Origin: Rhizobium sp. R635
GTDB lineage: Bacteria > Pseudomonadota > Alphaproteobacteria > Rhizobiales > Rhizobiaceae
DNA length: 64,000 nt
Reading direction: 5' to 3'
NCBI RefSeq assembly: GCF_002211285.1
Contig: NZ_LOKX01000035.1
Span: 186,001-250,000 of the forward strand
In this document: positions 1-8,529 of the stretch, one piece after another
Layout of the letters: every line of letters starts with the position of its first letter
How positions within the stretch are numbered: position 1 is the stretch's first letter
Program-made: the position numbers and the translations under genes
Notes under the pieces: generated by a model
Told to the model about the DNA's origin: nothing
Database searches by the model: none
What the model saw: the letters and a program-made list of their open reading frames with translations, nothing else

Positions 1-702
1 GAGTTCGGCGCGGGTGTTGCAGCCGGTCATTTCGATCTCGGGGGCATCGACGGCGGTGACGCGGCCGCCGAGCGAACGGGCGATCTCGACGAGATCGGTC
101 AGATAGAATTCGCCCTTGGCATTGGCGTTGCCGATGCGCGAGAGAAGATCGAGCGCCTTGCGGCCATTGATCGCCATCAGCCCGCTGTTGCACCAGGTCA
201 CGGTGCGTTCGGCGTCGGTCGCATCCTTCTCCTCGCGAATGGCGATGAGTTCGCCGTCCTTGACGAGCAGGCGGCCGTAGCCGGTCGGGCGATCGGTGTG
301 GAAGCCGATGACGACGACATCGCTGCCATCGGCAAGGCCCTGGCGGGCGGCTTTCAGCGGTCCGTCGGTCTGGAGCGGCACGTCGCCATAGGTGACGAGG
401 ATATCGTCATAACCTTTGGCGATCGCTTCGCGCGCCGCCAGCACCGCATGACCGGTACCGAGGCGTTCCTTCTGCAGATAGGATTGTATGCCGACGCCGC
501 CGACGCTTCCTGCCTTCGCCACCTCCTCGGCATCACGGCCGACGACGAGCGCGACGGACGAAATGCCGGCGGAGGCGACCGCATCGACCACATGGGCAAT
601 CATCGGCCGTCCGGCGACCGGATGCAGCACCTTGGATTTCGACGATTTCATCCGCGTGCTGTCACCGGCGGCAAGGATGACGGCAAGACAAGTACGTTCC
701 AT
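1..702 (-). CDS. glmU: GlmU, bifunctional UDP-GlcNAc pyrophosphorylase / GlcN-1-P acetyltransferase (N-terminal part, gene runs off the window)
   Basis: Reading leftward from an ATG at 702 the frame is open to the window edge, giving about 234 residues of the N-terminal nucleotidyltransferase domain. It begins [20 protein letters not shown] and continues with [11 protein letters not shown], the GlmU nucleotide-binding loop; the usual GxGT of the loop is D-S-T here. GlmU makes UDP-N-acetylglucosamine in the cytoplasm for peptidoglycan and LPS. The C-terminal acetyltransferase domain lies outside the window. The gene points away from the GntR regulator upstream of it in the same direction, with a 142-base gap holding a repeat fragment. 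Confidence 0.93.
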   Translation of the reverse strand, partial: MERTCLAVILAAGDSTRMKSSKSKVLHPVAGRPMIAHVVDAVASAGISSVALVVGRDAEEVAKAGSVGGVGIQSYLQKERLGTGHAVLAAREAIAKGYDDILVTYGDVPLQTDGPLKAARQGLADGSDVVVIGFHTDRPTGYGRLLVKDGELIAIREEKDATDAERTVTWCNSGLMAINGRKALDLLSRIGNANAKGEFYLTDLVEIARSLGGRVTAVDAPEIEMTGCNTRAEL

Positions 703-749
703 GATCTGCTCCGCGAATCCGCGCCGTGAGGCGGCTTTGTTGCCTCATA

Positions 750-783
750 CTGCATAATTCCTGAAATCGGAATCGATTTTCGG
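750..783. repeat. Fragment of a rhizobial intergenic repeat (RIME-like arm)
   Basis: The stretch contains CTGCATAATTCCTGAAATCG followed by GAATCGATTTT. The same CTGCATAATT arm occurs in the intact element at 5310-5356. Only one arm is visible here. It lies between glmU and the GntR gene. Family assignment is from memory of rhizobial intergenic repeats. Confidence 0.5.
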
Positions 784-844
784 AAAGCACGCGACGGAGA
801 TCGAAACAGAAAAGACGCGCGGCCTTGTCGGGGCAAGCACGCTT

Positions 845-1654
845 TCACAAAGGTGAAATAGCGGGCGAAATCGGCTCCAGGACGGCGGGGGAACCGCGGG
901 TCGCGAAGGCTTCGTGCACGTGATCGCGGCCGTCCAGAATGACGAGCTCCATCGCGCTGCGGGCGGCAGCCGCGTCACCGGACGCGATTGCATCGACGAT
1001 GCGCATATGGGTATCGGCGATATAGGCAAAGCCCTTTTCGGCAGGCGGCGTGCTCATGCGGAACATACCGACGAGAGCCGCTTCGATGAGACTGCCCAGC
1101 GTCCGCATGAAGGGATTGTGCGAGGCTTCGGCGAGCGCCAGATGAAAATGCAGGTCGGCGAGCGCCAGGCTGTCGGCGGTATGGCCGCTTGCTGCCATCT
1201 CGAGCGCCAGCCCGCGCAGCATCTCGATATCCTCTGCATTCGCCCGTTCAGCAACAAGGCCGGCGGCGAAGGGTTCGACGGCGAGACGGATATCGTAAAG
1301 CTGCAGCAGGAACTCTTCCGTCACGCCGTTGTCGAAGTGCCAGGCGATGATTTCGCTGTCGAACATGTTCCACAGGTTCTTCTCGGTGACACGCGTGCCG
1401 ACCCGCGCCTTGGCGACGACCATGCCCTTGGCGGCTAGCGTCTTCATCGTCTCACGCAACACGGTCCGGGACACCTTGAAACGTTGCGCCAGCTCGGTAT
1501 CCCCGGGCAGGATCGAGCCTACCGGATAGATGCCGGCAACGATCGCCTTGCCGAGCTCATCGACCACCTGGGCGTGGCTCGTCCGCGTTCTGCGCCCCGT
1601 CTTGCGTGTCTCGTCCAATTTGTTGCGCAAGCGATCCGTCTCCCCCTCAGGCAT
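845..1654 (-). CDS. GntR family transcriptional regulator, FadR/FCD subfamily
   Basis: 269 residues. A winged helix-turn-helix covers roughly residues 28-95 (recognition helix region VSRTVLRETMKTLAAKG). A helical FCD ligand-binding domain follows at about 105-240, with its metal-ligand histidines visible in DLHFHLALAEASHNPF and in the later HMRIVDAI. The family represses catabolic and uptake operons and is released by small organic acids or sugars. The start codon overlaps the end of yjfF by 8 bases, so the gene is the last member of the ytfQRT-yjfF operon and most likely controls it. The ligand cannot be read from the sequence. Confidence 0.9.
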   Translation of the reverse strand: MPEGETDRLRNKLDETRKTGRRTRTSHAQVVDELGKAIVAGIYPVGSILPGDTELAQRFKVSRTVLRETMKTLAAKGMVVAKARVGTRVTEKNLWNMFDSEIIAWHFDNGVTEEFLLQLYDIRLAVEPFAAGLVAERANAEDIEMLRGLALEMAASGHTADSLALADLHFHLALAEASHNPFMRTLGSLIEAALVGMFRMSTPPAEKGFAYIADTHMRIVDAIASGDAAAARSAMELVILDGRDHVHEAFATRGSPAVLEPISPAISPL

Positions 1655-2615
1655 ACCTCTTGTTCAGACTGGAAAGGAACAGGATTGCCTTCTGCATCAG
1701 GATGAATGCAAACAGCAGGAGGCCGATCAGGATCTTGGTCCACCAGCTCGACAGCGTACCGTCGAAGGTGATGTAGGTCTGAATGAGCCCCTGGATCAGG
1801 ATGCCGATCAAGGTTCCTGCTACGAATCCCGCCCCCCCGGTCAACAGCGTCCCTCCGATGACGACTGCCGCGATGGCATCGAGTTCGACGCCCACTGCTG
1901 CAAGGGAATATCCGGCAGAGGTGTACAGCGAAAAAACGATTCCGGATAGGCCTGCAAGAAAACCCGACAGCGCATAGATCTGGATCGTCGTGCGGCCGAC
2001 CGGTACGCCCATCAGCCGGGCCGTCTGCGGGCCGCCACCGAGCGCATAAACATTGGTGCCGAAACGGGTGCGCTGGGCGATGAAGATGCCGGCGGCAAAG
2101 ACCAGGAGCATGATGCCGCCGATCAGCGTCAGCCGTCCGCCGCCGGGCAGGCGCCAATAGAGGCCCGTCAGCGTCGAATAATATTCGTGGTCGATCGGGA
2201 TGCTGTCGATCGAGAGCACGAAAGCCATGCCGCGCGCCAGGAACATGCCGGCGAGCGTGACGATGAAGGCCGGCATCTCGAGATAGTGGATGATCGCTCC
2301 CATGATGGCGCCGAAGGCCGTGGTGATCACGAGGACGAGCGCGAAGGCAAGCAGCGGATGGATCGAAGTGTTCTGCAGGATCACCGCCAGGAAAACGCCG
2401 GTGAAGGCGATGACCGAACCGATCGACAGATCGATGCCACCGGAGATGATGACGAAGGTCATGCCGACGGCGGCGATCCCGAGGAAAGCGTTGTCGGTCA
2501 AAAGATTGCCGATGACCCGCGTCGACAGCATGTTCGGATATTGCAGCGTGCAGCCGGCATAGGCGAGCACGAAGATGACGATGGTCGCAAGCAGCGGCAG
2601 GTATTTGGAATTCAT
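1647..2615 (-). CDS. yjfF: Sugar ABC transporter permease, YjfF type
   Basis: 322 residues, a hydrophobic inner-membrane protein of the RbsC/BPD_transp_2 class with eight or more membrane segments. It carries the family stretches ISGGIDLSIGSVIAF near the N-terminus and VELDAIAAVVIGGTLLTGG near the C-terminus. The chosen start, MNSKYLPLLATIV, overlaps the stop of ytfT in an ATGA, which marks translational coupling; longer frames upstream are only overlap with ytfT. Together with YtfT it should form the heterodimeric channel of a hexose/furanose importer powered by YtfR. In E. coli the equivalent system takes up galactofuranose; the substrate here is inferred only from homology. Confidence 0.9.
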   Translation of the reverse strand: MNSKYLPLLATIVIFVLAYAGCTLQYPNMLSTRVIGNLLTDNAFLGIAAVGMTFVIISGGIDLSIGSVIAFTGVFLAVILQNTSIHPLLAFALVLVITTAFGAIMGAIIHYLEMPAFIVTLAGMFLARGMAFVLSIDSIPIDHEYYSTLTGLYWRLPGGGRLTLIGGIMLLVFAAGIFIAQRTRFGTNVYALGGGPQTARLMGVPVGRTTIQIYALSGFLAGLSGIVFSLYTSAGYSLAAVGVELDAIAAVVIGGTLLTGGAGFVAGTLIGILIQGLIQTYITFDGTLSSWWTKILIGLLLFAFILMQKAILFLSSLNKRYA

Positions 2616-3625
2616 TTCGGCTGCTCCCTTCCGCCCTGCCGGCGGCTGGCGAAGATGGCGAGCGATTGCATCGCCGGCGACTGGATGACGAGGATGACGA
2701 TGATGATGACGGCCTTGATGATCAGGTTGAATTCCGGCGGGAAGCCTGAGGACAGGATACCGGTGTTCACCGCCTGGATGATCATGGCGCCGATCAGCGA
2801 TCCGAGGATGCTGAAGCGGCCGCCGAGCAGCGAATTGCCGCCGACCACCACCGCAAGAATGGCGTCGAGTTCCAGCCACAGGCCGGCATTGTTGGCATCG
2901 GCGCCCTTGATATCGGCTGCGACGATGATGCCCGATATCGCGGCGCAGAGCCCGCTCAGCATGTAGACCGCCATCAGCAGCACCGGGGTCTGGATGCCCG
3001 AAAGCGTGCTGGCGCGACGGTTGATGCCGACGGCTTCGATCAGCATGCCGAGCGCCGTGCGGCGGACCAGCAGGATGACCAGCAGGCCGACGAGCAGCCA
3101 GATGACGACAGGCATCGGCAGGAGGGCCATGGAGCCGCTGCCGAAGAAGATCAGGCCATCATCGTTGAAGGTCAGGATCGCGCCTTCGGTGATGAGCTGG
3201 GCGATGCCGCGCCCGGCGACCATCAGCACCAGCGTGGCGATGATCGGCTGGATGTTGAGGACCGCCACCAGGAAACCATTCCAGACGCCACAGGCAAGCC
3301 CGATCGCCAACGTCAGGAAAATTGTGTAAGCAACTGAATTACCTGCAACAATCGACGATGCGGCGACAGCGCCGCAGATGGCGACGACCGCGCCCACCGA
3401 AAGGTCGATGCCCTTGGTGGCGATCACCAACGTCATGCCGATCGCCAGTAACGCCACCGGCGCGCCGCGGTTCAGCACGTCGATCAAGCTGCCATAGAGG
3501 CGTCCGTTCTGAACCACGATATTAAAAAACTGCGGCGACGTTATGAAATTCAATAGAAGAATGACAACGAGCGCGATCAATTGCGGCGCCAGGCGATAGG
3601 CCAGCGCCTTCAGTGAGGACCTCAT
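2612..3625 (-). CDS. ytfT: Sugar ABC transporter permease, YtfT type
   Basis: 337 residues with about ten hydrophobic segments; the class motif ATKGIDLSVGAVVAI is at about residues 70-84 and LELDAILAVVVGGNSLLGG near residue 255. It is the second permease of the YtfQRT-YjfF importer. Its start codon overlaps the stop of ytfR (ATGA at 3622-3625) and its stop overlaps the start of yjfF in the same way, so ytfR, ytfT and yjfF should be translated as a coupled unit. Confidence 0.9.
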   Translation of the reverse strand: MRSSLKALAYRLAPQLIALVVILLLNFITSPQFFNIVVQNGRLYGSLIDVLNRGAPVALLAIGMTLVIATKGIDLSVGAVVAICGAVAASSIVAGNSVAYTIFLTLAIGLACGVWNGFLVAVLNIQPIIATLVLMVAGRGIAQLITEGAILTFNDDGLIFFGSGSMALLPMPVVIWLLVGLLVILLVRRTALGMLIEAVGINRRASTLSGIQTPVLLMAVYMLSGLCAAISGIIVAADIKGADANNAGLWLELDAILAVVVGGNSLLGGRFSILGSLIGAMIIQAVNTGILSSGFPPEFNLIIKAVIIIVILVIQSPAMQSLAIFASRRQGGREQPK

Positions 3626-5145
3626 GCCTCCTCCATCTTATGTTCGGCGGCGGCGATGGCCTCGACGATGCCGGCGGCGGTGATACGCTCGCCTGTAAGT
3701 TCAGCGATATGCTGCCTGTCACGAAGTACGATGACACGTGAACTATAGGCGACAAGCTCTTCAAGTTCCGAGGAAATTACGATCAGCGACATGCCATCGG
3801 CGCAGAGCTGTTCGATAAGCCGGATGATCTCGGCATGAGCACCGACATCGATGCCGCGGGTCGGCTCGTCGAGGATCAGAAACTTGGGATTGGTCGCCAG
3901 CCAGCGGGCCAGGATCGCCTTCTGCTGGTTCCCACCGGAGAGCAGCCGGATCGGTTTCTCGCGGTCGGTGGTGCGGATGTCGAGCGCCTTGATGTAGCGA
4001 TCGGCGAGCGCATTCTGCTCGGCGCGCGACAACGGCCGCGTCCAGCCGCGGCGGGCCTGCAGCGCGAGCGCGATGTTTTCCCTGATCGAAAGGTCGCCGA
4101 CGATGCCGTCGGTCTTGCGGTCCTCGGGGCAGAAGCCGAAACCTTTTTCGATCGCGGCGCGCGGACTCGAAAGCGTCACCGGCTGGCCGTCGATCGTGGC
4201 GCTGCCGCTGTCGGCGTGTTCAACGCCAAAGAGAAGCTCGGCGGTTTCGGTGCGGCCGGAGCCGAGCAGCCCGGCAACACCGACCACCTCCCCGGCGCGC
4301 ACCTCAAGGTCGAAAGGCTTGACCTTGCCGCGTTTGCCGTAACCTGAGAAACGGTATCGGACCTCGCCCGCCGCGACACTACGCTCCTTCGCCGCCTCTT
4401 CGGCATGCGCCAGCTCGCGGCCGAGCATCATGGCAATCAGGCTTTGGCGCGGCAGATCGGCGGCGTCGCGGGTGCCGACGAGCTTGCCGTTGCGCAGCAC
4501 TGTGATGCGGTCGCTGATCGCATAGACCTGCTCGAGAAAATGAGTGATGAAAACGATGCCCAGCCCGCGTTTCTTCAGGTCTTCGATGATGCGGAAGAGC
4601 AGCGCCACTTCCTGATTGTCGAGGCTTGCCGTGGGCTCATCCAGGATCAGCACCTTGCCGGAGAGATCGACGGCACGGGCGATGGCGACAACCTGCTGGA
4701 CGGCGACGGAGAAACGGCTGAGCTCTGAAGTGACGTCGATGTCGATGCCGTAACCGGCAAGCAGTTCGCGCGCCTTGCGGTTCATGGCGCACACGTCGGT
4801 CATGCCGAAGCGTCTCGGCTGGCGTCCGAGAAAGAGATTTTCGGCGACACTCAGATTGGAGAGGAGGTTGACCTCCTGGTAGACGGTGCCGATGCCGAGC
4901 TTCTGGGCGGCGAGCGTATTGGCCGGATTGATTTCCTGGCCATCCAGCGTCAGGCTGCCCTGGTCACGATGATAGGCGCCGGTGATGCACTTGATCAGCG
5001 TCGACTTGCCGGCACCGTTCTCGCCAAGCAGCGCGTGCACCTCGCCCTTGCGCAGCGTGAAATCGACCTTGTCCAACGCCACCGCGCCGGGAAAGAATTT
5101 CGATATTCCGGAAGCCGCGAGAACGTTCTCGAAATCGTGAATCAT
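3622..5145 (-). CDS. ytfR: Sugar ABC transporter ATP-binding protein with two nucleotide-binding domains, YtfR type
   Basis: 507 residues. The first nucleotide-binding domain has Walker A GENGAGKST and Walker B VLILDEPTASLD, but its signature is degenerate (RFSVAVQQ). The second has an intact LSGGNQQ signature and LILDEPTRGID but no Walker A lysine (GLLGSGRTE). This asymmetry is normal for the RbsA/MglA/AraG class. The start at MIHDFENVLAASG was chosen because it begins the domain directly and is preceded by a weak GGAAA. An upstream frame extension of 47 residues has no domain character. A 223-base gap with a repeat separates it from ytfQ. Confidence 0.9.
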   Translation of the reverse strand: MIHDFENVLAASGISKFFPGAVALDKVDFTLRKGEVHALLGENGAGKSTLIKCITGAYHRDQGSLTLDGQEINPANTLAAQKLGIGTVYQEVNLLSNLSVAENLFLGRQPRRFGMTDVCAMNRKARELLAGYGIDIDVTSELSRFSVAVQQVVAIARAVDLSGKVLILDEPTASLDNQEVALLFRIIEDLKKRGLGIVFITHFLEQVYAISDRITVLRNGKLVGTRDAADLPRQSLIAMMLGRELAHAEEAAKERSVAAGEVRYRFSGYGKRGKVKPFDLEVRAGEVVGVAGLLGSGRTETAELLFGVEHADSGSATIDGQPVTLSSPRAAIEKGFGFCPEDRKTDGIVGDLSIRENIALALQARRGWTRPLSRAEQNALADRYIKALDIRTTDREKPIRLLSGGNQQKAILARWLATNPKFLILDEPTRGIDVGAHAEIIRLIEQLCADGMSLIVISSELEELVAYSSRVIVLRDRQHIAELTGERITAAGIVEAIAAAEHKMEEA

Positions 5146-5254
5146 AAGGGTCTGTTTTCCTGATATCGACGTCAAAAGCCGCGCCGCGGCCGGACATGAA
5201 GTCCCAGGGCGGCAAAGGCGGTTCCGCACCGGTCCATGACGAGCCGGTGCGGTT

Positions 5255-5356
5255 CTGCAGCGTCCCCGCGTCTTCAGACGCATCAAGGACGCTGCAGCGC
5301 TTTGAATTGCTGCATAATTTTCCGCTAAATCAATTCCGATTCAAGCAATTATGCAG
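5255..5356. repeat. Mosaic intergenic repeat with two hairpins (RIME-like)
   Basis: Two perfect inverted repeats follow each other. CTGCAGCGTCC (5255-5265) pairs with GGACGCTGCAG (5287-5297), with an inner GCGTC/GACGC stem at 5268-5281. Then CTGCATAATT (5310-5319) pairs with AATTATGCAG (5347-5356). The bases between the hairpins read CGCTTTGAATTG. Such mosaic elements are scattered between genes in rhizobia. Its place between the binding-protein gene and the ATPase gene could lower downstream expression. Confidence 0.75.
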
Positions 5357-5368
5357 TGTCAAATCAGA

Positions 5369-6331
5369 TCAGTAGCCCTGACCCTTCTTCTCTTCGTAGA
5401 CCTTCATCGGCTCGTCGGCAGGCGTGTAGAGCTTGGACTCGGTCTGGATCCACTTCGGCGGAGCCTTCTTGTCCTTCAGATAGGCGTCGAGTGCATCGAA
5501 AGCCGGACCTGCCATATTCGGCGTCAGCTCGACCGTAGCATTGGCTTCGCCTTCGGACATGGCCTTGAAGATATCGGGCACGGCGTCGATGGAGACGACG
5601 AGGATATCCTTGCCGGGCTTCAGGCCGGCTTCCTTGATCGCCTGGATGGCGCCGACGGCCATGTCGTCGTTATGGGCGTAGAGAGCGCAGATGTCCTTGC
5701 CGCCATTCTCGGCCTTCAGGAAGCTTTCCATGACTTCCTTGCCCTTGGTACGGGTGAAGTCGCCGGTCTGGCTGCGAACGATCTTGAGGTTGTCATGGCC
5801 GGCAAGAGCTTCTTCAAAGCCCTTCTTGCGGGCGATGGCCGGAGAAGAACCGGTCGTGCCCTGCAGCTCGACGACGTTGCACTTCTTGTCGCCTACGGTC
5901 TTGACCAGGAAATCGCCGGCGACCTTGCCCTCATGCACGAGATCCGACGTAACCGCCGTCAGGTAGAGATCGTCCGGAGCCTTGATGGTACGATCGAGAA
6001 GGATGACCGGGATCTTGGCTTCCTTGGCTTCCTTCAGAACGTCGTCCCAGCCGGTTTCGACGACCGGAGCAATGAGAATGGCATCGACGCCCTGGGCGAT
6101 AAAGGAACGCAGAGCCTTAATCTGGTTTTCCTGCTTCTGCTGCGCATCGGCAAACTTCAGATCGATGCCGCGCTTCTTGGCCTGCTCCTTGGTCACGGTC
6201 GTTTCAGCCGCACGCCAGCCCGATTCCGAACCAATCTGCGAGAAACCGACAGTGAGGCCGGCGGCCGAAGCCGAACCGAACATGCAGGCAGCCAGAATCG
6301 TGGCACTCAAAAGTGCAGTCTTCAATTTCAT
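5369..6331 (-). CDS. ytfQ: Periplasmic sugar-binding protein, YtfQ type
   Basis: 320 residues with an N-terminal export signal ending near ASA-AGLTVGF. An LAAC at residues 13-16 could also be read as a lipobox, but the signal I cleavage site is more usual for this family. The mature protein follows E. coli YtfQ closely in recognisable stretches: GFSQIGSESGWRAAE, QQKQENQIKALRSF, VELQGT, QTGDFTRTKGKEVMESF and VELTPNMAGPAFDAL. It captures galactofuranose-type sugar in the periplasm and delivers it to YtfRT-YjfF. The start is set by a strong ribosome site, GGGAGGAAATC just before ATG. It is the first gene of the operon. Confidence 0.93.
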   Translation of the reverse strand: MKLKTALLSATILAACMFGSASAAGLTVGFSQIGSESGWRAAETTVTKEQAKKRGIDLKFADAQQKQENQIKALRSFIAQGVDAILIAPVVETGWDDVLKEAKEAKIPVILLDRTIKAPDDLYLTAVTSDLVHEGKVAGDFLVKTVGDKKCNVVELQGTTGSSPAIARKKGFEEALAGHDNLKIVRSQTGDFTRTKGKEVMESFLKAENGGKDICALYAHNDDMAVGAIQAIKEAGLKPGKDILVVSIDAVPDIFKAMSEGEANATVELTPNMAGPAFDALDAYLKDKKAPPKWIQTESKLYTPADEPMKVYEEKKGQGY

Positions 6332-6384
6332 GATTTCCTCCCAATGCCGCATCTCGCGGCGCAGGGTCAAAAAATCATATAGTA

Positions 6385-6396
6385 TTACTTTTGTAA
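6385..6396. promoter_or_regulatory. Candidate operator dyad upstream of ytfQ
   Basis: TTAC-TTTT-GTAA lies 54 bases before the ytfQ start in an AT-rich stretch (about 6372-6400). GntR-type repressors bind short dyads like this, and a GntR gene closes the operon. The assignment is an inference from position and symmetry. Confidence 0.35.
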
Positions 6397-6422
6397 ATCA
6401 GAATCTTTGCATGCGGCGCAGC

Positions 6423-6452
6423 AAAAAAAGGGCGCCCGCAAGGGGCGCCCTT
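6423..6452 (-). terminator. Rho-independent terminator of the BMP-type transporter operon
   Basis: On the minus strand AAGGGCGCCC-CTTGC-GGGCGCCCTT forms a perfect 10-base-pair stem and runs straight into seven T residues (A run at 6423-6429 on the plus strand). It starts 24 bases after the stop of the BMP binding-protein gene. Confidence 0.9.
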
Positions 6453-6476
6453 CGCAATTGCAAAATAGTTGACGGC

Positions 6477-7553
6477 TTATTGCGCCGGCAGCTTGTCGTC
6501 GACGCCTTCGACATAGAAGTTCATGCCGAGCAGCGTGCCGTCATCGGCCTTTTCGCCCGCCTTCAGCCAGGGCGTACCGTCCTGCTTGTTGATCGGGCCG
6601 GTGAAGGGATGCAGTTCGCCAGACTTGATCTTGGCTTCGGTTTCCTCTGCCATCTTCTTCACGTCGTCAGGCATGTTGGTGTAGGGCGCCATCTTCAGAA
6701 TGCCGTCCTTGAGGCCGTCCCAGCTCTGCTCCGACTTCCAGGTGCCGTCCAGAAGGGCGTGGACACGCTTGGAGTAGTACGTGCCCCACGTGTCGACGAT
6801 CGCCGTCAGCTGAGCCTTCGGGCCTGCCGCAATCATGTCGGACGCCTGGCCGAAAGCATGGATGCCGCGTTCTTCGGCAACCTGCATCGGCGCAGTCGTA
6901 TCGGTGTGCTGCGTCAAGACGTCGACACCCTGGTCGACCATCGCCTTGGCGGCATCGGCTTCCTTGCCGGGATCGAACCAGGTGTTGACCCAGATGACCT
7001 TCAGCTTGAAGCTCGGATCGATCGACTTGGCGCCCTGCTCGAAGGAGTTGATGCCCATGACCACTTCGGGAATCGGGAAGGAGGCGATGTAGGCCGCGCC
7101 GTGATTCTTCGAGGTCTTCGCGGCGATCTGGCCGAGGATATAGCGGCCTTCGTAGAAGCGCGAATTATAGGTCGCGAGATTGGGGCCGGCCTTATAGCCG
7201 GTGCCGTGCTCGAACTTCACATCCGGGAACTTGGCGGCAACCTTCACGGTCGCATCCATGAAGCCGAAGGACGTCGTGAAGATCAGCTTGCAGCCGGAAC
7301 GGGCAAGGCGCTCGATGGCGCGCTCGGCATCCGGGCCTTCCGGCACGTTTTCGAGGTAAGGCGTTTCGATCTTGTCGCCGAATTCGGCCTGGACCTGCTG
7401 GCGGCCGAGGTCATGGGCCTGCGAATAACCGCCGTCGGTATGCGAACCGACATAGACGAAGCAGATCTTTGTCTTGTCCGCCGCCTGAGCGGCAGAGGAG
7501 ATGCCGATCACGGCGGCAGCCGAGGCGGCAAGGGTGAATGCGAACTTCTTCAT
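6477..7553 (-). CDS. BMP family ABC transporter substrate-binding protein (nucleoside-type)
   Basis: 358 residues with a signal peptide MKKFAFTLAASAAAVIGISS ending AQA-AD. The mature part shows the Bmp/Med-family fold: CFVYVG, TTSFGFMDATVKVA, FEHGTGYK and IASFPIPEVVMGINSFEQGA. Proteins of this family bind purine nucleosides or related compounds in the periplasm. The ATG at 7553 follows AGGGGTCACC, a usable ribosome site; the longer frame starts before it without one. It is the last gene of the operon made by the ATPase and two permeases upstream. The substrate is inferred from the family only. Confidence 0.9.
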   Translation of the reverse strand: MKKFAFTLAASAAAVIGISSAAQAADKTKICFVYVGSHTDGGYSQAHDLGRQQVQAEFGDKIETPYLENVPEGPDAERAIERLARSGCKLIFTTSFGFMDATVKVAAKFPDVKFEHGTGYKAGPNLATYNSRFYEGRYILGQIAAKTSKNHGAAYIASFPIPEVVMGINSFEQGAKSIDPSFKLKVIWVNTWFDPGKEADAAKAMVDQGVDVLTQHTDTTAPMQVAEERGIHAFGQASDMIAAGPKAQLTAIVDTWGTYYSKRVHALLDGTWKSEQSWDGLKDGILKMAPYTNMPDDVKKMAEETEAKIKSGELHPFTGPINKQDGTPWLKAGEKADDGTLLGMNFYVEGVDDKLPAQ

Positions 7554-7608
7554 GGTGACCCCTGTTGGTTTGAAGTTATTCCGGAAACCCGTCTTTGATC
7601 TTGTTGCT

Positions 7609-8529
7609 TTATCGCTCCGGCACGAAGGCTTTTCCAAGCGACGCGGGCGTGTTGATCAACGTCGTGCGCCGATTATGGGAAATGATGATGAGAACCACAA
7701 TAGTCGCGGCATAGGGCAGCATCGAGAGGAACTGCGAGGGAATGCCGAGACCGAAGGCCTGCGCGTGAAGCTGCAGGATGGTGACCGCACCGAAGAGATA
7801 GCCTCCGGCAAAGACTCGCCACGGCCGCCAGGAGGCGAAAACGACAAGCGCCAGCGTGATCCAGCCGCGACCGGCCGACATGTTCTCCGCCCATTGCGGC
7901 GTGTAGACGAGCGAAAGCTGCGCACCGGCGAGACCGGCGCAGGCGCCGCCGAACATCACTGCCAGATAGCGCGTGCGGATGACGTGAATGCCGAGCGCAT
8001 GGGCCGAGCCGTGATTGTCACCGATTGCCCTGAGTTTCAGTCCGGTCCGGCTACGGAACAGGAACCAGCTGACGCCGACCACGAGCGCTATCGAAAGATA
8101 GAAGATCAGATCCTGTTTGAAGAGCACGGGACCGACGAGCGGGATATCCGACAGAACGGGAATGACGATCTCTTCCAGCCGAATTCCGGGCACGCTGACA
8201 TAGGCCTCGCCGAGCATGCCGGATGCGCCGAGGCCGAGAAGGGTGAGCGCCAGCCCGGTCGCCACCTGGTTCGTCACGAGCGTCAATGTCAGGACGGCGA
8301 ACAGAAGCGAGAAAAGCGCGCCTGAGGCAATGCCGCAGACGATGCCGACATAGGGCGAACCCGACATCTGCGCACCGGCAAAAGCAGCGACCGCGCCCAT
8401 GATCATCATGCCTTCGACGCCCAGGTTCAGAACGCCGGAGCGCTCCGTTACGAGTTCGCCGAGCGCTGCGATAACAAGCGGTGTGGAGGCTGTGATGACG
8501 GTCAGAAGAATGGCTTCGAAGATGCTCAT
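7609..8529 (-). CDS. ABC transporter permease, BMP/nucleoside importer, second subunit
   Basis: 306 residues, a BPD_transp_2 membrane protein with about eight hydrophobic segments. It contains GELVTERSGVLNLGVEGMM near residues 24-42 and ALGIHVIRTRYLAVMFGGA further on, both typical of the YufQ/NupQ type. Its start overlaps the stop of the other permease by an ATGA at 8526-8529. It should pair with that protein to form the membrane channel of a nucleoside-type importer. Confidence 0.9.
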   Translation of the reverse strand: MSIFEAILLTVITASTPLVIAALGELVTERSGVLNLGVEGMMIMGAVAAFAGAQMSGSPYVGIVCGIASGALFSLLFAVLTLTLVTNQVATGLALTLLGLGASGMLGEAYVSVPGIRLEEIVIPVLSDIPLVGPVLFKQDLIFYLSIALVVGVSWFLFRSRTGLKLRAIGDNHGSAHALGIHVIRTRYLAVMFGGACAGLAGAQLSLVYTPQWAENMSAGRGWITLALVVFASWRPWRVFAGGYLFGAVTILQLHAQAFGLGIPSQFLSMLPYAATIVVLIIISHNRRTTLINTPASLGKAFVPER

